DNA of 64,000 nt from Cellulomonas xiejunii (lineage in GTDB: Bacteria; Actinomycetota; Actinomycetes; Actinomycetales; Cellulomonadaceae): the NCBI RefSeq assembly GCF_024508315.1, contig NZ_CP101987.1:558001-622000 (forward strand), in the 5' to 3' direction. Positions 8,061 through 18,937 of the stretch are shown here, piece by piece. Both the position numbers and the translations under genes were made by a program. The notes under the pieces were generated by a model. That model ran no database searches. It was not told the origin of the DNA and saw only the letters and a list, made by a program, of their open reading frames with translations. Numbering within the stretch: the stretch's first letter is position 1; each line of letters begins with the position of its first letter.

Positions 8061-8900
8061 TCACTTCACCGCACCCGCAGTCAGGCCGGCCACGAAGTGC
8101 CGCTGCAGCAGCAGGAACCCGATGACCACGGGGATGCTGACGACCAGCGACGCCGCCATGATCTCGTTCCAGTAGACGTTGGTCTGCGTCGAGTACTGCC
8201 GGATGCCCACGGCCAGCGTGCGGTTCGCCTCCGTCGTCATCACCGACGCGAACAGCACCTCGCCCCAGGCCGTCATGAACGCGTAGATCGCGACCGCGAT
8301 GACCCCGGGCCGGGCGGCGGGGAGCACGACGCGGAACAGCGCACCGATGGGGGAGCACCCGTCGACGCGGGCGGCCTCGTCCAGCTCCTGCGGGATGTTG
8401 TCGAGGTAGCCCGACAGCATCCAGATGGAGAACGGCAGCGAGAACGTCAGGTACGTGATGATCAGCCCGATGCGCGTGCCGACGAACTGGAAGCCCGTCT
8501 GCTGCTCGATGTTGACGAAGATGATGAACAGCGGCAGCAGGAACAGCACGCCGGGGAACATCTGCGTCGACAGCACCGTGGTCGTGAACGTCGACCTGCC
8601 GCGGAACCGGTAGCGGGACACCGCGTAGGACGCGAAGATGGCGATCGCGAGGCTGGCCAGCGTCGCGGCGCTCGACACGACGAGGCTGTTCACGAAGTAC
8701 CGCGCCAGCGGCACCGTCGTCCACATGTCGACGAACGGCTGGAACGTGATGGTGCTGGGCCACCACGAGAACGCGCCCCGTACGTCCTGCAGCGGCTTCA
8801 GCGACGACGTGACCATCACGTAGAGCGGCAGCGCGGTGACCGCCGCGAGCACGACGACGACGGCCGCGCGGAACGTCTTGAAGGCCCGGGTCTCATGCAA
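8061..8900 (-). CDS. Carbohydrate ABC transporter permease, MalG type
   Basis: The 279-residue protein has six hydrophobic helices and the inner-membrane permease EAA loop in EAARVDGCSPIGALFRVVLP, which contacts the ATPase. It forms the import channel together with the permease encoded just upstream. The start is TTG at 8900: a GGAGG ribosome site lies 7 bases before it, and no better in-frame start exists. The first bases overlap the end of the upstream permease gene by 8. No ATPase gene is present in the operon, so a shared MsiK-type ATPase encoded elsewhere is likely. Confidence 0.92.
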   Translation of the reverse strand: MHETRAFKTFRAAVVVVLAAVTALPLYVMVTSSLKPLQDVRGAFSWWPSTITFQPFVDMWTTVPLARYFVNSLVVSSAATLASLAIAIFASYAVSRYRFRGRSTFTTTVLSTQMFPGVLFLLPLFIIFVNIEQQTGFQFVGTRIGLIITYLTFSLPFSIWMLSGYLDNIPQELDEAARVDGCSPIGALFRVVLPAARPGVIAVAIYAFMTAWGEVLFASVMTTEANRTLAVGIRQYSTQTNVYWNEIMAASLVVSIPVVIGFLLLQRHFVAGLTAGAVK

Positions 8901-9861
8901 GGCGCGACCTCCGGTTCAGCACCGTCAGGTAGATGCCTGTCACGAGCAGCAGGAAGAGCAGCAGCAGCACCGACATCGCCGCACCGGCACCGAAGTTCCA
9001 CGTGAGGAACGAGGCGTTGTAGATGTGGAACGAGATGAGGTCGCCGGCCTCCGGCTGCGACGTGCCGAACAGCACGTACGGGGTGTTGAAGTCGTTGAAC
9101 ACCCACAGGAACATCACGAGCACGAGCACCAGGTTCACCGGCCGCAGCATCGGCAGGGTGATGGACCACCAGGACCGGAACGCGTGCGCCCCGTCCATCG
9201 CCGCAGCCTCGTACAGGTCGTCCGGGACGGACTGCAGCCCGGCCATCAGCATGAGGAACGCGAACGGCCACAGCCGCCAGATCGCGACGATGACGATCGA
9301 CGCGAACGCGTGCCCGCCGATGAGCCAGAACGGCCTGTCCGCCAGCAGGCCGAGGTCGTCGACCAGCAGGTGGTTGATGACGCCCGTGTCGCGCTGGAGC
9401 ATGAAGTTCCACGTGACGATCCCGGCGTACACCGGCAGCGCGTACGGCACGAGGAACAGCGTGCGGAACAGCGCGCGGCTGCGGAACGGGCGCTGCAGCG
9501 CGACGGCTGCGGCCATGCCCAGCGCCCACGCCGTACCCACCACGAGCACCGTGTACGCGCACGTGATCGCGAACGAGCTGAGCAGCGACCGCCCGACCGC
9601 GGTGTCCAGGTCGAGGGCGACCTGGTAGTTGCGCAGGCCCACGAAGGGCGCTGATGTCCAGTCCCGGATGAAGAAGCGGGTCAGCTGGATGAAGCTCATC
9701 CAGATGCCCGTCAGCATCGGCACCAGGTGGATGAGCAGCTCCAGCAGCACCGCCGGTGCCAGCAGCGCGTACGGCAGCCACCACCCGCTCTTGCGGGTGC
9801 GGCGGCGGGGCGCGGTGCGTGATGCCGGCACTGGCGGGGCGGTGGGCGTGGTCGTGGCCAC
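8893..9861 (-). CDS. Carbohydrate ABC transporter permease, MalF type
   Basis: The 322-residue protein begins with a basic, Pro/Thr-rich cytosolic tail and has six hydrophobic helices. The EAA loop is in EAAAMDGAHAFRSWWSITLP. It is the second channel subunit of the sugar importer. The start is GTG at 9861 with a GAGGAG site upstream. It sits 33 bases downstream of the binding-protein gene and overlaps the next permease gene, so the three are one transcription unit. Confidence 0.92.
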   Translation of the reverse strand: MATTTPTAPPVPASRTAPRRRTRKSGWWLPYALLAPAVLLELLIHLVPMLTGIWMSFIQLTRFFIRDWTSAPFVGLRNYQVALDLDTAVGRSLLSSFAITCAYTVLVVGTAWALGMAAAVALQRPFRSRALFRTLFLVPYALPVYAGIVTWNFMLQRDTGVINHLLVDDLGLLADRPFWLIGGHAFASIVIVAIWRLWPFAFLMLMAGLQSVPDDLYEAAAMDGAHAFRSWWSITLPMLRPVNLVLVLVMFLWVFNDFNTPYVLFGTSQPEAGDLISFHIYNASFLTWNFGAGAAMSVLLLLFLLLVTGIYLTVLNRRSRLA

Positions 9862-9894
9862 GGCGTCTCCTCGGGCGTCGCCTGGGCGTTGACG

Positions 9895-11205
9895 TCAGCC
9901 GACCGAGGCCTGGACCTGGTCCTGTGCGGTCTGCATGGCCTCCCGCACGTCCTCGGCCGAGACCGTGCCGCCTGTGGCGATGGTCGCGAACATCTTGTTC
10001 ATCGCCTGCCCGACGGTCGTCTCGAACTGGTCCTCCGCCGGCACCAGCGGCAGCGGCGCGGAGCGCTCGTTGTAGATCTGCGTGAACGTCTCGGCCAGCT
10101 CGGGGTCGTCGGTGAAGACGGCTGTGGCGTCCTTGAGCACGGGCAGCGAGGAGAACGGCTTGCCGAGCGTCGTCTGCACGTCCTCGCTGGTCATGTGCTC
10201 GACGAGCTGCAGCGCCTCGTCCGGGTGCTCGGTGTTGCCGAAGATCGAGATGTTGATGCCGGCGACGTGGCTGGCGACGTCGCTCTCCGCGTCCGCCGGT
10301 GCCGGGAAGGGCACCACGCCGTACGCGTCGGGAGCCATGCCGTTGGCCTCGATCGTCGCGTTGGCGTTGTTCTGGTTGAGGATCATCGCGGCCTTGCCGG
10401 TGGCGAAGTCGGCGACGGCGAGCGAGGCGTTGTCGTACTGGGCGTTCGACGGGTTGACGACCCCGGCGGCCTGCATGAGGTCGAGGTAGCGCACGATGCC
10501 GTCGACGACGCCGTCCTCGGTGAACGTCGGGTTGCCGTCGTCGTCGAACAGCTCGGCGCCGTTCTGCGTGGCGTTGATGAACGCGAAGTGGTTGTTCTCG
10601 GTGTAGCTGCCCGACGCCAGCGCCATGCCGTGCACCCCGGTGGCCGGGTCCGTCAGCGCCTGGGCGGCCGAGACCATCTCCTCCCAGGTCGTCGGCGGCT
10701 GCAGCCCGGCGTCCTCGAACATCGCCTTGTTGTAGTAGAGCCCGTACGCCAACCCGTACAGCGGCACGGACGTCGGGTCGGTGCCCTCCGCGCCGCCGGT
10801 CTCCAGCGCGGTCTCGACGAACTTGTCGGCCCCGCCGACAGCCTCCATCGCGGCGTCGTCGAATGGCAGGAAGGCGCCCGTGGCCTGCAGGGACACGGCC
10901 CAGGTGTTGCCGATGTTGACGACGTCGGGGGCCTGGCCGGAGGTGACGGCCGTCTGGATGCGGGTCTGCAGGTCGCTCCAGCTGATGACCTCCAGGTCGA
11001 CGTCGACGCCCGTCTTCTCGGTGAACTCCTCGAGCACCGGCGTCAGGACCTCCTTGTCGTTGTCGAGGCTGGTGCCCTGGTTGCTGGCCCAGTAGGTGAG
11101 GGTGACGTCGCCGTCGCCCGACGCGGACCCGCCACCACCCCCGCCGGAGCAGGCCGTGAGGATCAGGACGGGGACGGACGCTGCTGCGAGGTGGCGAAGC
11201 TTCAC
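9895..11205 (-). CDS. Sugar-binding lipoprotein of the ABC importer
   Basis: The protein has about 436 residues from the GTG at 11205, chosen because a GGGAG site lies just upstream and the signal peptide follows directly (MKLRHLAAASVPVLILTAC); the longer in-frame reading to 11262 would put 19 hydrophilic residues before it. The lipobox is LTAC, so the mature protein is anchored at Cys and faces outward. Family 1 solute-binding protein features include YWASNQGTS near the mature start and the GKAAMILNQNN region. It delivers a sugar or oligosaccharide to the two permeases encoded downstream. The sugar is not determinable; no glycoside hydrolase gene is linked. Confidence 0.92.
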   Translation of the reverse strand: MKLRHLAAASVPVLILTACSGGGGGGSASGDGDVTLTYWASNQGTSLDNDKEVLTPVLEEFTEKTGVDVDLEVISWSDLQTRIQTAVTSGQAPDVVNIGNTWAVSLQATGAFLPFDDAAMEAVGGADKFVETALETGGAEGTDPTSVPLYGLAYGLYYNKAMFEDAGLQPPTTWEEMVSAAQALTDPATGVHGMALASGSYTENNHFAFINATQNGAELFDDDGNPTFTEDGVVDGIVRYLDLMQAAGVVNPSNAQYDNASLAVADFATGKAAMILNQNNANATIEANGMAPDAYGVVPFPAPADAESDVASHVAGINISIFGNTEHPDEALQLVEHMTSEDVQTTLGKPFSSLPVLKDATAVFTDDPELAETFTQIYNERSAPLPLVPAEDQFETTVGQAMNKMFATIATGGTVSAEDVREAMQTAQDQVQASVG

Positions 11206-11235
11206 GGGGACTCCCTTGTCGAGTGCCGGGTCCTG

Positions 11236-11277
11236 CCTAACCGGTTCAGTTCGCGGAGACAACGTAACCGGCGTTAG
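11236..11277. promoter_or_regulatory. Two LacI-type operator candidates before the sugar importer
   Basis: The palindrome AACCGGTT (11239-11246) and the inverted repeat TAACCGGCGTTA (11265-11276) lie 26 bases apart in the 162-base gap between lacI and the binding-protein gene. Both have the central CG of LacI-family operators. The neighbouring LacI regulator is the obvious candidate to bind them and repress the importer operon until the sugar is present. Confidence 0.55.
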
Positions 11278-11367
11278 GCCGAACGGGAACCCTTCGAGAT
11301 GAAATCGTGACGGCAGTCAGAGGGAGGGCCGACTGCGAGCCGACGTCATGGCGCGCGTTCCTGCTGG

Positions 11368-12387
11368 TCAGGCGGCCGCAGGGCCGGTGCTCGCGCGGAC
11401 CCGCAGCTCGCTGCGGCGCGGTCCGGTGTCACCGTCGCCGGTACCCGCGATCTCGGCGAGCAGCGCCCGCGCGCACCGGTGGCCGAAGTCCCGCGGGTGG
11501 CGGTCGAGCGCGGTGATGGGCGGTGACCCGATCTCGCACAGCAGCGAGTCGTCCCAGCTCACCACCGACACGTCACCCGGCACGTCGACGCCCTCGCGGG
11601 CCGCCGCACGCACGGCACCCAGGGCCATCACGTCGTTCGACGCCACCCACGCCGTCGGGGCGGGTCCCCGCCGCAGCCGCTCGGTCGTCAGCCGCTCGGC
11701 CGTGCCCATCGTGTAGTCGCCCTCGAGGGTCTCGACGACCATGCCGGCCCGGGACGCCGCGGCCCGCACCAGCCCGTCACGGCGCTCCTCGTGCAGCAGG
11801 CCCGACGGGCCCGTCAGGTGCACGATCCGCCGGTGGCCCAGCCCGTGCAGCAGCTCCACGACCTGGTCCGCGTCACCGTGCTCGTCGGGGACGACGGCCG
11901 GCAGCGCGGCCCCGGGCTCCGCTGCGCCGTTCAGCACCGCCGGGAGCCCCAGGCGGCGCAGGAGCGGGATGCGCGGGTCGTCGCGGCGCTGGTCGAACAG
12001 CATGACGCCGTCGACGCGCCCCTCGCCCGCCCACCGCTCGTACACCGGCAGGTCACGGCCTGGCTCGGAGCCGACCATGCGCAGCAGCAGCCCGTACTCC
12101 GCGTCGATCAGCGCCGCCTCGATGCCGGACAGGACGAGCATGTAGTACGGCTCGGTGCCGAGCAGGTCGGGGTCGCGGGACAGCACCAGGCCGACGACGC
12201 CCGTCCGGGCACCCGACAGCGCGCGCGCCGACGAGCTGGGGTACCACTGCAGCTCCCGGGCCAGCGCGAGGACCCGCTCCCGCGTCTGCTCGCTGACGCC
12301 CGGCTGGCCGTTGAGCGCGTACGACACCGACGCCTTGGACAGCCCGAGGCGCCGCGCGAGATCGCCGATGGTCACGCGCTCGGCCAT
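11368..12387 (-). CDS. LacI-family transcriptional repressor
   Basis: The 339-residue protein starts with the LacI helix-turn-helix and hinge (VTIGDLARRLGLSKASVSYA, then SSARALSG) and continues with a periplasmic-binding-protein-like ligand domain (VVGLVLSRDPDLLG, ASNDVMALGAVRAA, SVVSWDD). It is encoded in the same direction as, and 162 bases upstream of, the sugar-binding protein gene, and two palindromes lie between. It most likely represses the importer and loses DNA binding on binding the imported sugar. The ligand pocket cannot be read for sugar type. Confidence 0.92.
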   Translation of the reverse strand: MAERVTIGDLARRLGLSKASVSYALNGQPGVSEQTRERVLALARELQWYPSSSARALSGARTGVVGLVLSRDPDLLGTEPYYMLVLSGIEAALIDAEYGLLLRMVGSEPGRDLPVYERWAGEGRVDGVMLFDQRRDDPRIPLLRRLGLPAVLNGAAEPGAALPAVVPDEHGDADQVVELLHGLGHRRIVHLTGPSGLLHEERRDGLVRAAASRAGMVVETLEGDYTMGTAERLTTERLRRGPAPTAWVASNDVMALGAVRAAAREGVDVPGDVSVVSWDDSLLCEIGSPPITALDRHPRDFGHRCARALLAEIAGTGDGDTGPRRSELRVRASTGPAAA

Positions 12388-12518
12388 GGGGCGATGGTAG
12401 CGGGGGTGTGCGTCGAGTCAGCGACCGCGTGGATGGCCGCGAGCCGCTGGGCTGCGCGCTGTTGGCGCGGTTCGCGGCACAATGGCCACCGCACCGCCGG
12501 CCGTCGAGGGGGACACGC

Positions 12519-13733
12519 GTGACACCAGCACCGACCGTCGAGCCGCCGGCGCGTCCACCTCTCGTGCCCGAGGGGCCGCCGCTGGACGCGGCGCGCCTCG
12601 CCCGCTACGCGCGGCACCTGACGCTGCCGGGCGTCGGCGTCAGCGGGCAGCGGCGCCTGGCCCGCGCGCGCGTCCTCGTCGTCGGGGCCGGTGGCCTGGG
12701 CAGCCCGGCGCTGCTGTACCTCGCCGCCGCGGGCGTCGGCACGCTCGGGGTCGTCGACGACGACGTGGTGGACGAGTCCAACCTGCAGCGTCAGGTGCTG
12801 CACCGGACCGTCGACGTCGGCCGCCGCAAGGTCGACTCGGCACGCGAGGCGGTGCTGGCCGCGAACCCGGACGTCACGGTCGAGGTCCACCCCGTGCGCC
12901 TGACGGCGGGCAACGCGCTGGAGCTCGTCTCGGGCTACGACCTCGTGCTCGACGGCTCCGACAACTTCGCCACCCGCTACCTCGTGAGCGACGCGACCGC
13001 GATCGCCGGCGTGCCGCACGTGTGGGGGGCCCTCGACCGCTTCCGCGGCCAGGTCAGCGTGTTCTGGTCGCGGCCGCCCGAGGGCCACGCGCCGGTGACG
13101 TACCGCGACATCTTTCCCGAGCCCCCGCCCGCCGGCACGGTGCCGACGTGCGCGGAGGGCGGCGTCCTCGGGGCGCTGTGCGCGACGATCGGGTCGGTCA
13201 TGGTGACCGAGGCGGTCAAGCTCGTGACCGGGGCGGGGCGTTCGCTGCTGGGCCGGCTCGCGGTGTACGACGCCGCGGACGTGACGTGGCGCGAGCTGCG
13301 CGTCGTCGCCGACCCGACGCGTGCCCCCGTCACCCACGTCGCGGGGCCGGCCCCCGATGCCTGCGCGGTGCCGTCGACCTCCGCGGTCTCGGCGGACGCG
13401 GCCATCTCCGCGCTGCAGCTGCGCGACCTGCTCGACTCGGCCGCGCCGCCGTACGTGCTCGACGTGCGCGAGGAGTTCGAGCGCGACATCGTCGCGATCC
13501 CGGGCTCCGTGCTCGTGCCCGCGGGCCGGCTGCTGGGCCCCGGGTCTCAGGACGCGGACCCCTTCGCGGCCCTGCCCGACGACCGGCTCGTCGCGGTGTA
13601 CTGCAAGTCGGGTGCGCGCTCGCAGCGGGTCGTCGACGCCGCGCACGCCGCGGGACGCAGCAACGTCGTGCAGGTCGCCGGTGGCGTGCTGGCGTGGGTC
13701 GACGAGGTGGACCCGACGCTCACCCGGTACTGA
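12519..13733 (+). CDS. ThiF/MoeB-type adenylyltransferase with C-terminal rhodanese domain
   Basis: The 404-residue protein adenylates the C-terminal Gly-Gly of a ubiquitin-like sulfur carrier and helps transfer sulfur to it. The N-terminal E1-like domain has the nucleotide-binding VVGAGGLGSPALLYLAAAG, the DESNLQRQ motif and GSDNFATRY. The C-terminal rhodanese domain has the active-site loop YCKSGARSQ with its Cys. This domain order is that of MoeZ/MoeBR proteins. Its place next to thiG-thiS suggests service to ThiS, but such proteins may also serve MoaD-like carriers. GTG at 12519 was chosen because GAGGGGG lies before it; the frame is open further upstream. Confidence 0.88.
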   Translation: MTPAPTVEPPARPPLVPEGPPLDAARLARYARHLTLPGVGVSGQRRLARARVLVVGAGGLGSPALLYLAAAGVGTLGVVDDDVVDESNLQRQVLHRTVDVGRRKVDSAREAVLAANPDVTVEVHPVRLTAGNALELVSGYDLVLDGSDNFATRYLVSDATAIAGVPHVWGALDRFRGQVSVFWSRPPEGHAPVTYRDIFPEPPPAGTVPTCAEGGVLGALCATIGSVMVTEAVKLVTGAGRSLLGRLAVYDAADVTWRELRVVADPTRAPVTHVAGPAPDACAVPSTSAVSADAAISALQLRDLLDSAAPPYVLDVREEFERDIVAIPGSVLVPAGRLLGPGSQDADPFAALPDDRLVAVYCKSGARSQRVVDAAHAAGRSNVVQVAGGVLAWVDEVDPTLTRY

Positions 13734-13748
13734 CGGGCGCGACCTCGT

Positions 13749-16155
<2,407 letters not shown>

Positions 16156-16160
16156 CCGGT

Positions 16161-16245
16161 GCTCCCTTCGCTGGCATGACCCAGATCAGGTTCGACGGTC
16201 GGCTCTGACGCCCTCTCAGCCCCGCTCGTGTGCGGCGCTCCCGTG
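16161..16245 (-). promoter_or_regulatory. TPP riboswitch (THI element)
   Basis: Read on the minus strand it contains the conserved GGGGCTGAGAGGG block, then GAACCTGATCTGGGTCATGC and the closing GCGAAGGGAGC. These are the core segments of the thiamine pyrophosphate aptamer in the right order. The closing strand overlaps the ribosome-binding region just before the thiO GTG, so TPP binding should hide it and block translation of thiO-thiS-thiG. Confidence 0.95.
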
Positions 16246-16270
16246 CGCTGGCCAGACTACGCTGCCCGAC

Positions 16271-16963
16271 ATGTCCGATGCCTCGCAGGCCCGTGCCGAG
16301 CGCCGCGCGCGGCTCGCCGACGCCCGTCTCTACCTGTGCACCGACGCCCGGCGCGCGAGCGGCGGCCTCGACCAGTTCCTGCACGCGGTGCTCGCCGGGG
16401 GCGTCGACGTCGTGCAGCTGCGCGACCGCAGCCTCGACGTCGTCGACGAGCTCACGACCGGTGCCCGCGTCCGGGACCTCGCGCACCAGCACGGCGCGCT
16501 CTTCGCGGTCAACGACCGGGCCGACCTGGCCCGCGCGCTGCGGGCCGACGTGCTGCACACCGGGCAGCGCGACCTGCCGGTCGCGGTGGCGCGCGAGCTC
16601 GTCGGGCCCGGGATGCTGCTCGGGCGGTCGTCGGGCGGCGGTGCGGCCGCAGCCGAGGCGGCCGGCGACCCCGACGTCGACTACTTCTGCGTCGGGCCCG
16701 TGCGGGCGACACCGACCAAGCCCGGACGGGAGCCGGTGGGCCTGGCCGCCGTCCGCGCGGTCGCCGACACCGCGCCGACGACCCCCTGGTTCGCGATCGG
16801 CGGGATCGACGAGGCGCTGCTGCCGGACGTCGTCGCCGCGGGCGCGCGCCGGGTCGTCGTGGTACGCGCCCTCACGCACGCGCCCGACCCGCAGGCCGCC
16901 GCCGAGCGACTGCGTGACGCGCTCAGAACGGCAGGGGAGCCCGCAGGACGCCCTGGCCGATGA
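16271..16963 (+). CDS. thiE: Thiamine-phosphate synthase ThiE, unusual phosphate loop
   Basis: The 230-residue TIM-barrel protein joins hydroxymethylpyrimidine diphosphate and thiazole phosphate. It has [59 protein letters not shown] and WFAIGGID. The usual GRSTHDPDQ loop reads [13 protein letters not shown] here, so the conserved Thr-His is missing; activity is still likely but not certain. The ATG at 16271 is divergent from thiO, and this gene does not lie behind the riboswitch. Its last 41 bases overlap the convergent DUF5995 gene. Confidence 0.88.
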   Translation: MSDASQARAERRARLADARLYLCTDARRASGGLDQFLHAVLAGGVDVVQLRDRSLDVVDELTTGARVRDLAHQHGALFAVNDRADLARALRADVLHTGQRDLPVAVARELVGPGMLLGRSSGGGAAAAEAAGDPDVDYFCVGPVRATPTKPGREPVGLAAVRAVADTAPTTPWFAIGGIDEALLPDVVAAGARRVVVVRALTHAPDPQAAAERLRDALRTAGEPAGRPGR

Positions 16964-17678
16964 ACGTCGCGATCGCGTCGAGCCGCCCCTCCGACTCCGC
17001 GACGACCTCCGGGCCGGCGCCCTGCTCCCAGACCCGCGTCGCCTCGATCCACGCCAGGTCGCGGGTGAAGGTGACCACGAGGTCGGAGAGCCAGTTCGCG
17101 CCCGCGTCCCACGGAGCGCCGTCCGGGCCCCGGGACAGCAGGGAGCCGAGCTGCTCGCGCAGCCCGTCCATCTCGGCCTCGAACACGTCGTTGACCAGCA
17201 GGTAGTCGCGGTACTGCGCCGAGCCGCTGCCGTCGCCGTCCGGGGCCACGGTCCGCCACGTGGCGACCAGCGCGTGCGCCAGGTCGTAGTTGATGTGGGC
17301 GTTGACGCCGAGGACCGCGAAGTTCACCGGTGCCACGGCGGGGTCGCTGCGGTTGTCGAACAGCACGCGCCACACCCCGGGCGCCGATCGGGGGTCGACG
17401 GCGTAGTCGCGCAGCGCCTGGAAGTACCTCTCGGCGAACTCGAGGTCCAGGCGCACCAGGAACGGCGAGGACCGGAACCGGCCGTCCTCGACCATCTCCC
17501 GGATCCGCCGGGTGATGACGTGGTACAGCGTGGTGAACGCAGCGATCCCGTCGTCCTCACCGCGCGGCGACGAGGTCCCGGCGTGGTCACGGATCGCCTG
17601 CAGCCGGGCGACCACCTCCGGGATGGACGTCGGCGGTGCGTCCCCGGCGAGCTCTGCCAGCTCCCGCGTGCTCGCCAT
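16923..17678 (-). CDS. DUF5995 family protein
   Basis: The 251-residue protein is all-soluble and resembles the DUF5995 family: it has [51 protein letters not shown] and [10 protein letters not shown] at the end. The family function is unknown. Several conserved His and Asp residues ([17 protein letters not shown]) suggest a metal site, as inference. The start is ATG at 17678. The gene is convergent with thiE and overlaps its end; the overlap is within the repeat shared with 7965-8008. Confidence 0.78.
   Translation of the reverse strand: MASTRELAELAGDAPPTSIPEVVARLQAIRDHAGTSSPRGEDDGIAAFTTLYHVITRRIREMVEDGRFRSSPFLVRLDLEFAERYFQALRDYAVDPRSAPGVWRVLFDNRSDPAVAPVNFAVLGVNAHINYDLAHALVATWRTVAPDGDGSGSAQYRDYLLVNDVFEAEMDGLREQLGSLLSRGPDGAPWDAGANWLSDLVVTFTRDLAWIEATRVWEQGAGPEVVAESEGRLDAIATFIGQGVLRAPLPF
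16931..16974. repeat. 44-base segment shared with 7965-8008 (copy 2)
   Basis: This is the copy that lies within the intact DUF5995 gene (minus-strand [11 protein letters not shown]) and across the end of thiE. It differs from the 7965-8008 copy at five positions. The similarity does not continue into the rest of the DUF5995 gene at the other site. Confidence 0.65.
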
Positions 17679-17758
17679 GAGGCCCCCTCCGCCACGGTGG
17701 TACGCCACCGATGATGCGCTCCGGCGGGCGGGCCGGGGAAGGGGCCTGCGCGCCCGGG

Positions 17759-17977
17759 CTACAGGAGCGTGACGAGCCCCAGCGCGCCGACCGCGATGCC
17801 GAGCGCGAGCGAGACCACCACGAGCACGAGGTGCACCGTGAAGAACCGCGTCACGTCGCCGTCGGCGTCGCGCGCCCGCGGGTCGGCGCTGACCCGCTGC
17901 CAGAACTGCGGCCACACGACGAGGTTCCACGCGCCGGCGACGACGAGGACCAGGGACCAGACGACGGGGAGCTCCAC
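17759..17977 (-). CDS. Small two-helix membrane protein, SCO4848-like
   Basis: The 72-residue protein has two hydrophobic helices (about residues 4-22 and 45-70) around a short charged stretch. The pattern VVWPQFWQRV, then TRFFTVHLVLVVVSLALG, resembles the SCO4848 family of small actinomycete membrane proteins, whose role is unknown. GTG at 17977 was chosen as the first start that puts the helix at the N terminus. It stands alone between the DUF5995 gene and the sigma factor gene. Confidence 0.65.
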   Translation of the reverse strand: MELPVVWSLVLVVAGAWNLVVWPQFWQRVSADPRARDADGDVTRFFTVHLVLVVVSLALGIAVGALGLVTLL

Positions 17978-18033
17978 GGGCCGATCGTGGCACACGCGGA
18001 CGGCGGAGCGCCGCGGGTCGTGGGCGCAGCTGC

Positions 18034-18927
18034 TCACCGGCTCACGTCGGTCTCCTCGACGTGCCGTCCCAGCTTGTCGGGGTTCGCGATCGAGTGGACC
18101 TGGGTCACCCGCCCGTCGACGACGGTGACGGCGACCACCGCGACCAGCTGCCCGGCCAGCTCCATCCTGACGCCGGGCTGGCCGTTGACCCATGTCGGTA
18201 CGCCACGCACCGCGCCCCCGGCGCGCTTGACCCCGCCCAGGAGGTAGCGGGCGAGCCGGAGCGCCCCGACGACCGGCTGCTTGGCCGCGCCGTGGACCTT
18301 GCCCCCGCTGTCCGTGACCGAGACGACGTCCGGCGCGAGAACGGCCAGGAGCCCGTCCAGGTCACCGGTGTTCAGTGCGGTGACCAGCCGCGCCACGACC
18401 TGCTCGTGCTCGACGCGCAGGGTCCGGACGCGCGGTCGCCGGGCGGCCACGTGCTCGCGCGCGCGGTGCGCGACCTGCCGCACCGCCGCGGGCGTCCGCT
18501 CGAGCGTCTCCGCGATCTCGTCGTACGGGACGTCGAACACGTCGTGCAGCACGAAGACGACGCGCTCGGCCGGTCGGAGCGTCTGCAGCACCGTGAGCAT
18601 CGCGACGGACAGGCTCTCCGCGAGCGCGGCGTCGTCCGCCACGTCGGGGGCCGTGAGCAGCGGCTCGGGGAGCCACTGGCCGACGTACTCCTCGCGGCGC
18701 CGTGCCACGGTGCGCACGTGGTTCAGCGACTGCCGCGTCACGACGCGCACGAGGTACGCCCGCGGGTCGCGCACCTGGGAGTGGTCGACGGCCGCCCACC
18801 GCAGCCACGACTCCTGCAGCACGTCCTCCGCGTCACCCGCGGAGCCCAGCAGCTCGTACGCGACGGTGAACAGCAGCCGGCGGTGGACGACGAACGGGTC
18901 GTCGTCGGCGCGCGGGACGCTGGCCAC
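18034..18927 (-). CDS. ECF41-type RNA polymerase sigma factor (SigJ-like)
   Basis: The protein of about 297 residues has sigma regions 2 and 4 (AGDAEDVLQESWLRWAAVD; VPYDEIAETLERTPAAVRQV) and the WLPEPLL linker motif, followed by a SnoaL-like C-terminal domain of about 110 residues ending in ANPDKL, as in ECF41 factors. There the C-terminal domain controls activity in place of a classic anti-sigma factor. The GTG at 18927 fits family length; a TTG at 18936 is also possible. It lies 10 bases downstream of the carboxymuconolactone-decarboxylase-like gene, the usual ECF41 partner. Confidence 0.9.
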   Translation of the reverse strand: MASVPRADDDPFVVHRRLLFTVAYELLGSAGDAEDVLQESWLRWAAVDHSQVRDPRAYLVRVVTRQSLNHVRTVARRREEYVGQWLPEPLLTAPDVADDAALAESLSVAMLTVLQTLRPAERVVFVLHDVFDVPYDEIAETLERTPAAVRQVAHRAREHVAARRPRVRTLRVEHEQVVARLVTALNTGDLDGLLAVLAPDVVSVTDSGGKVHGAAKQPVVGALRLARYLLGGVKRAGGAVRGVPTWVNGQPGVRMELAGQLVAVVAVTVVDGRVTQVHSIANPDKLGRHVEETDVSR

Positions 18928-18937
18928 CCCCGCCAAC

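Noticed and set aside
8046..9654. Plus-strand frames rich in Asp, Arg, His and Gln over the two permease genes
   Set aside because: These compositions are typical antisense readings of hydrophobic membrane genes in GC-rich DNA.
16161..16245. Short coding stretch within the riboswitch region
   Set aside because: The conserved aptamer blocks explain the sequence; frames crossing it are shadows of thiO or thiE.
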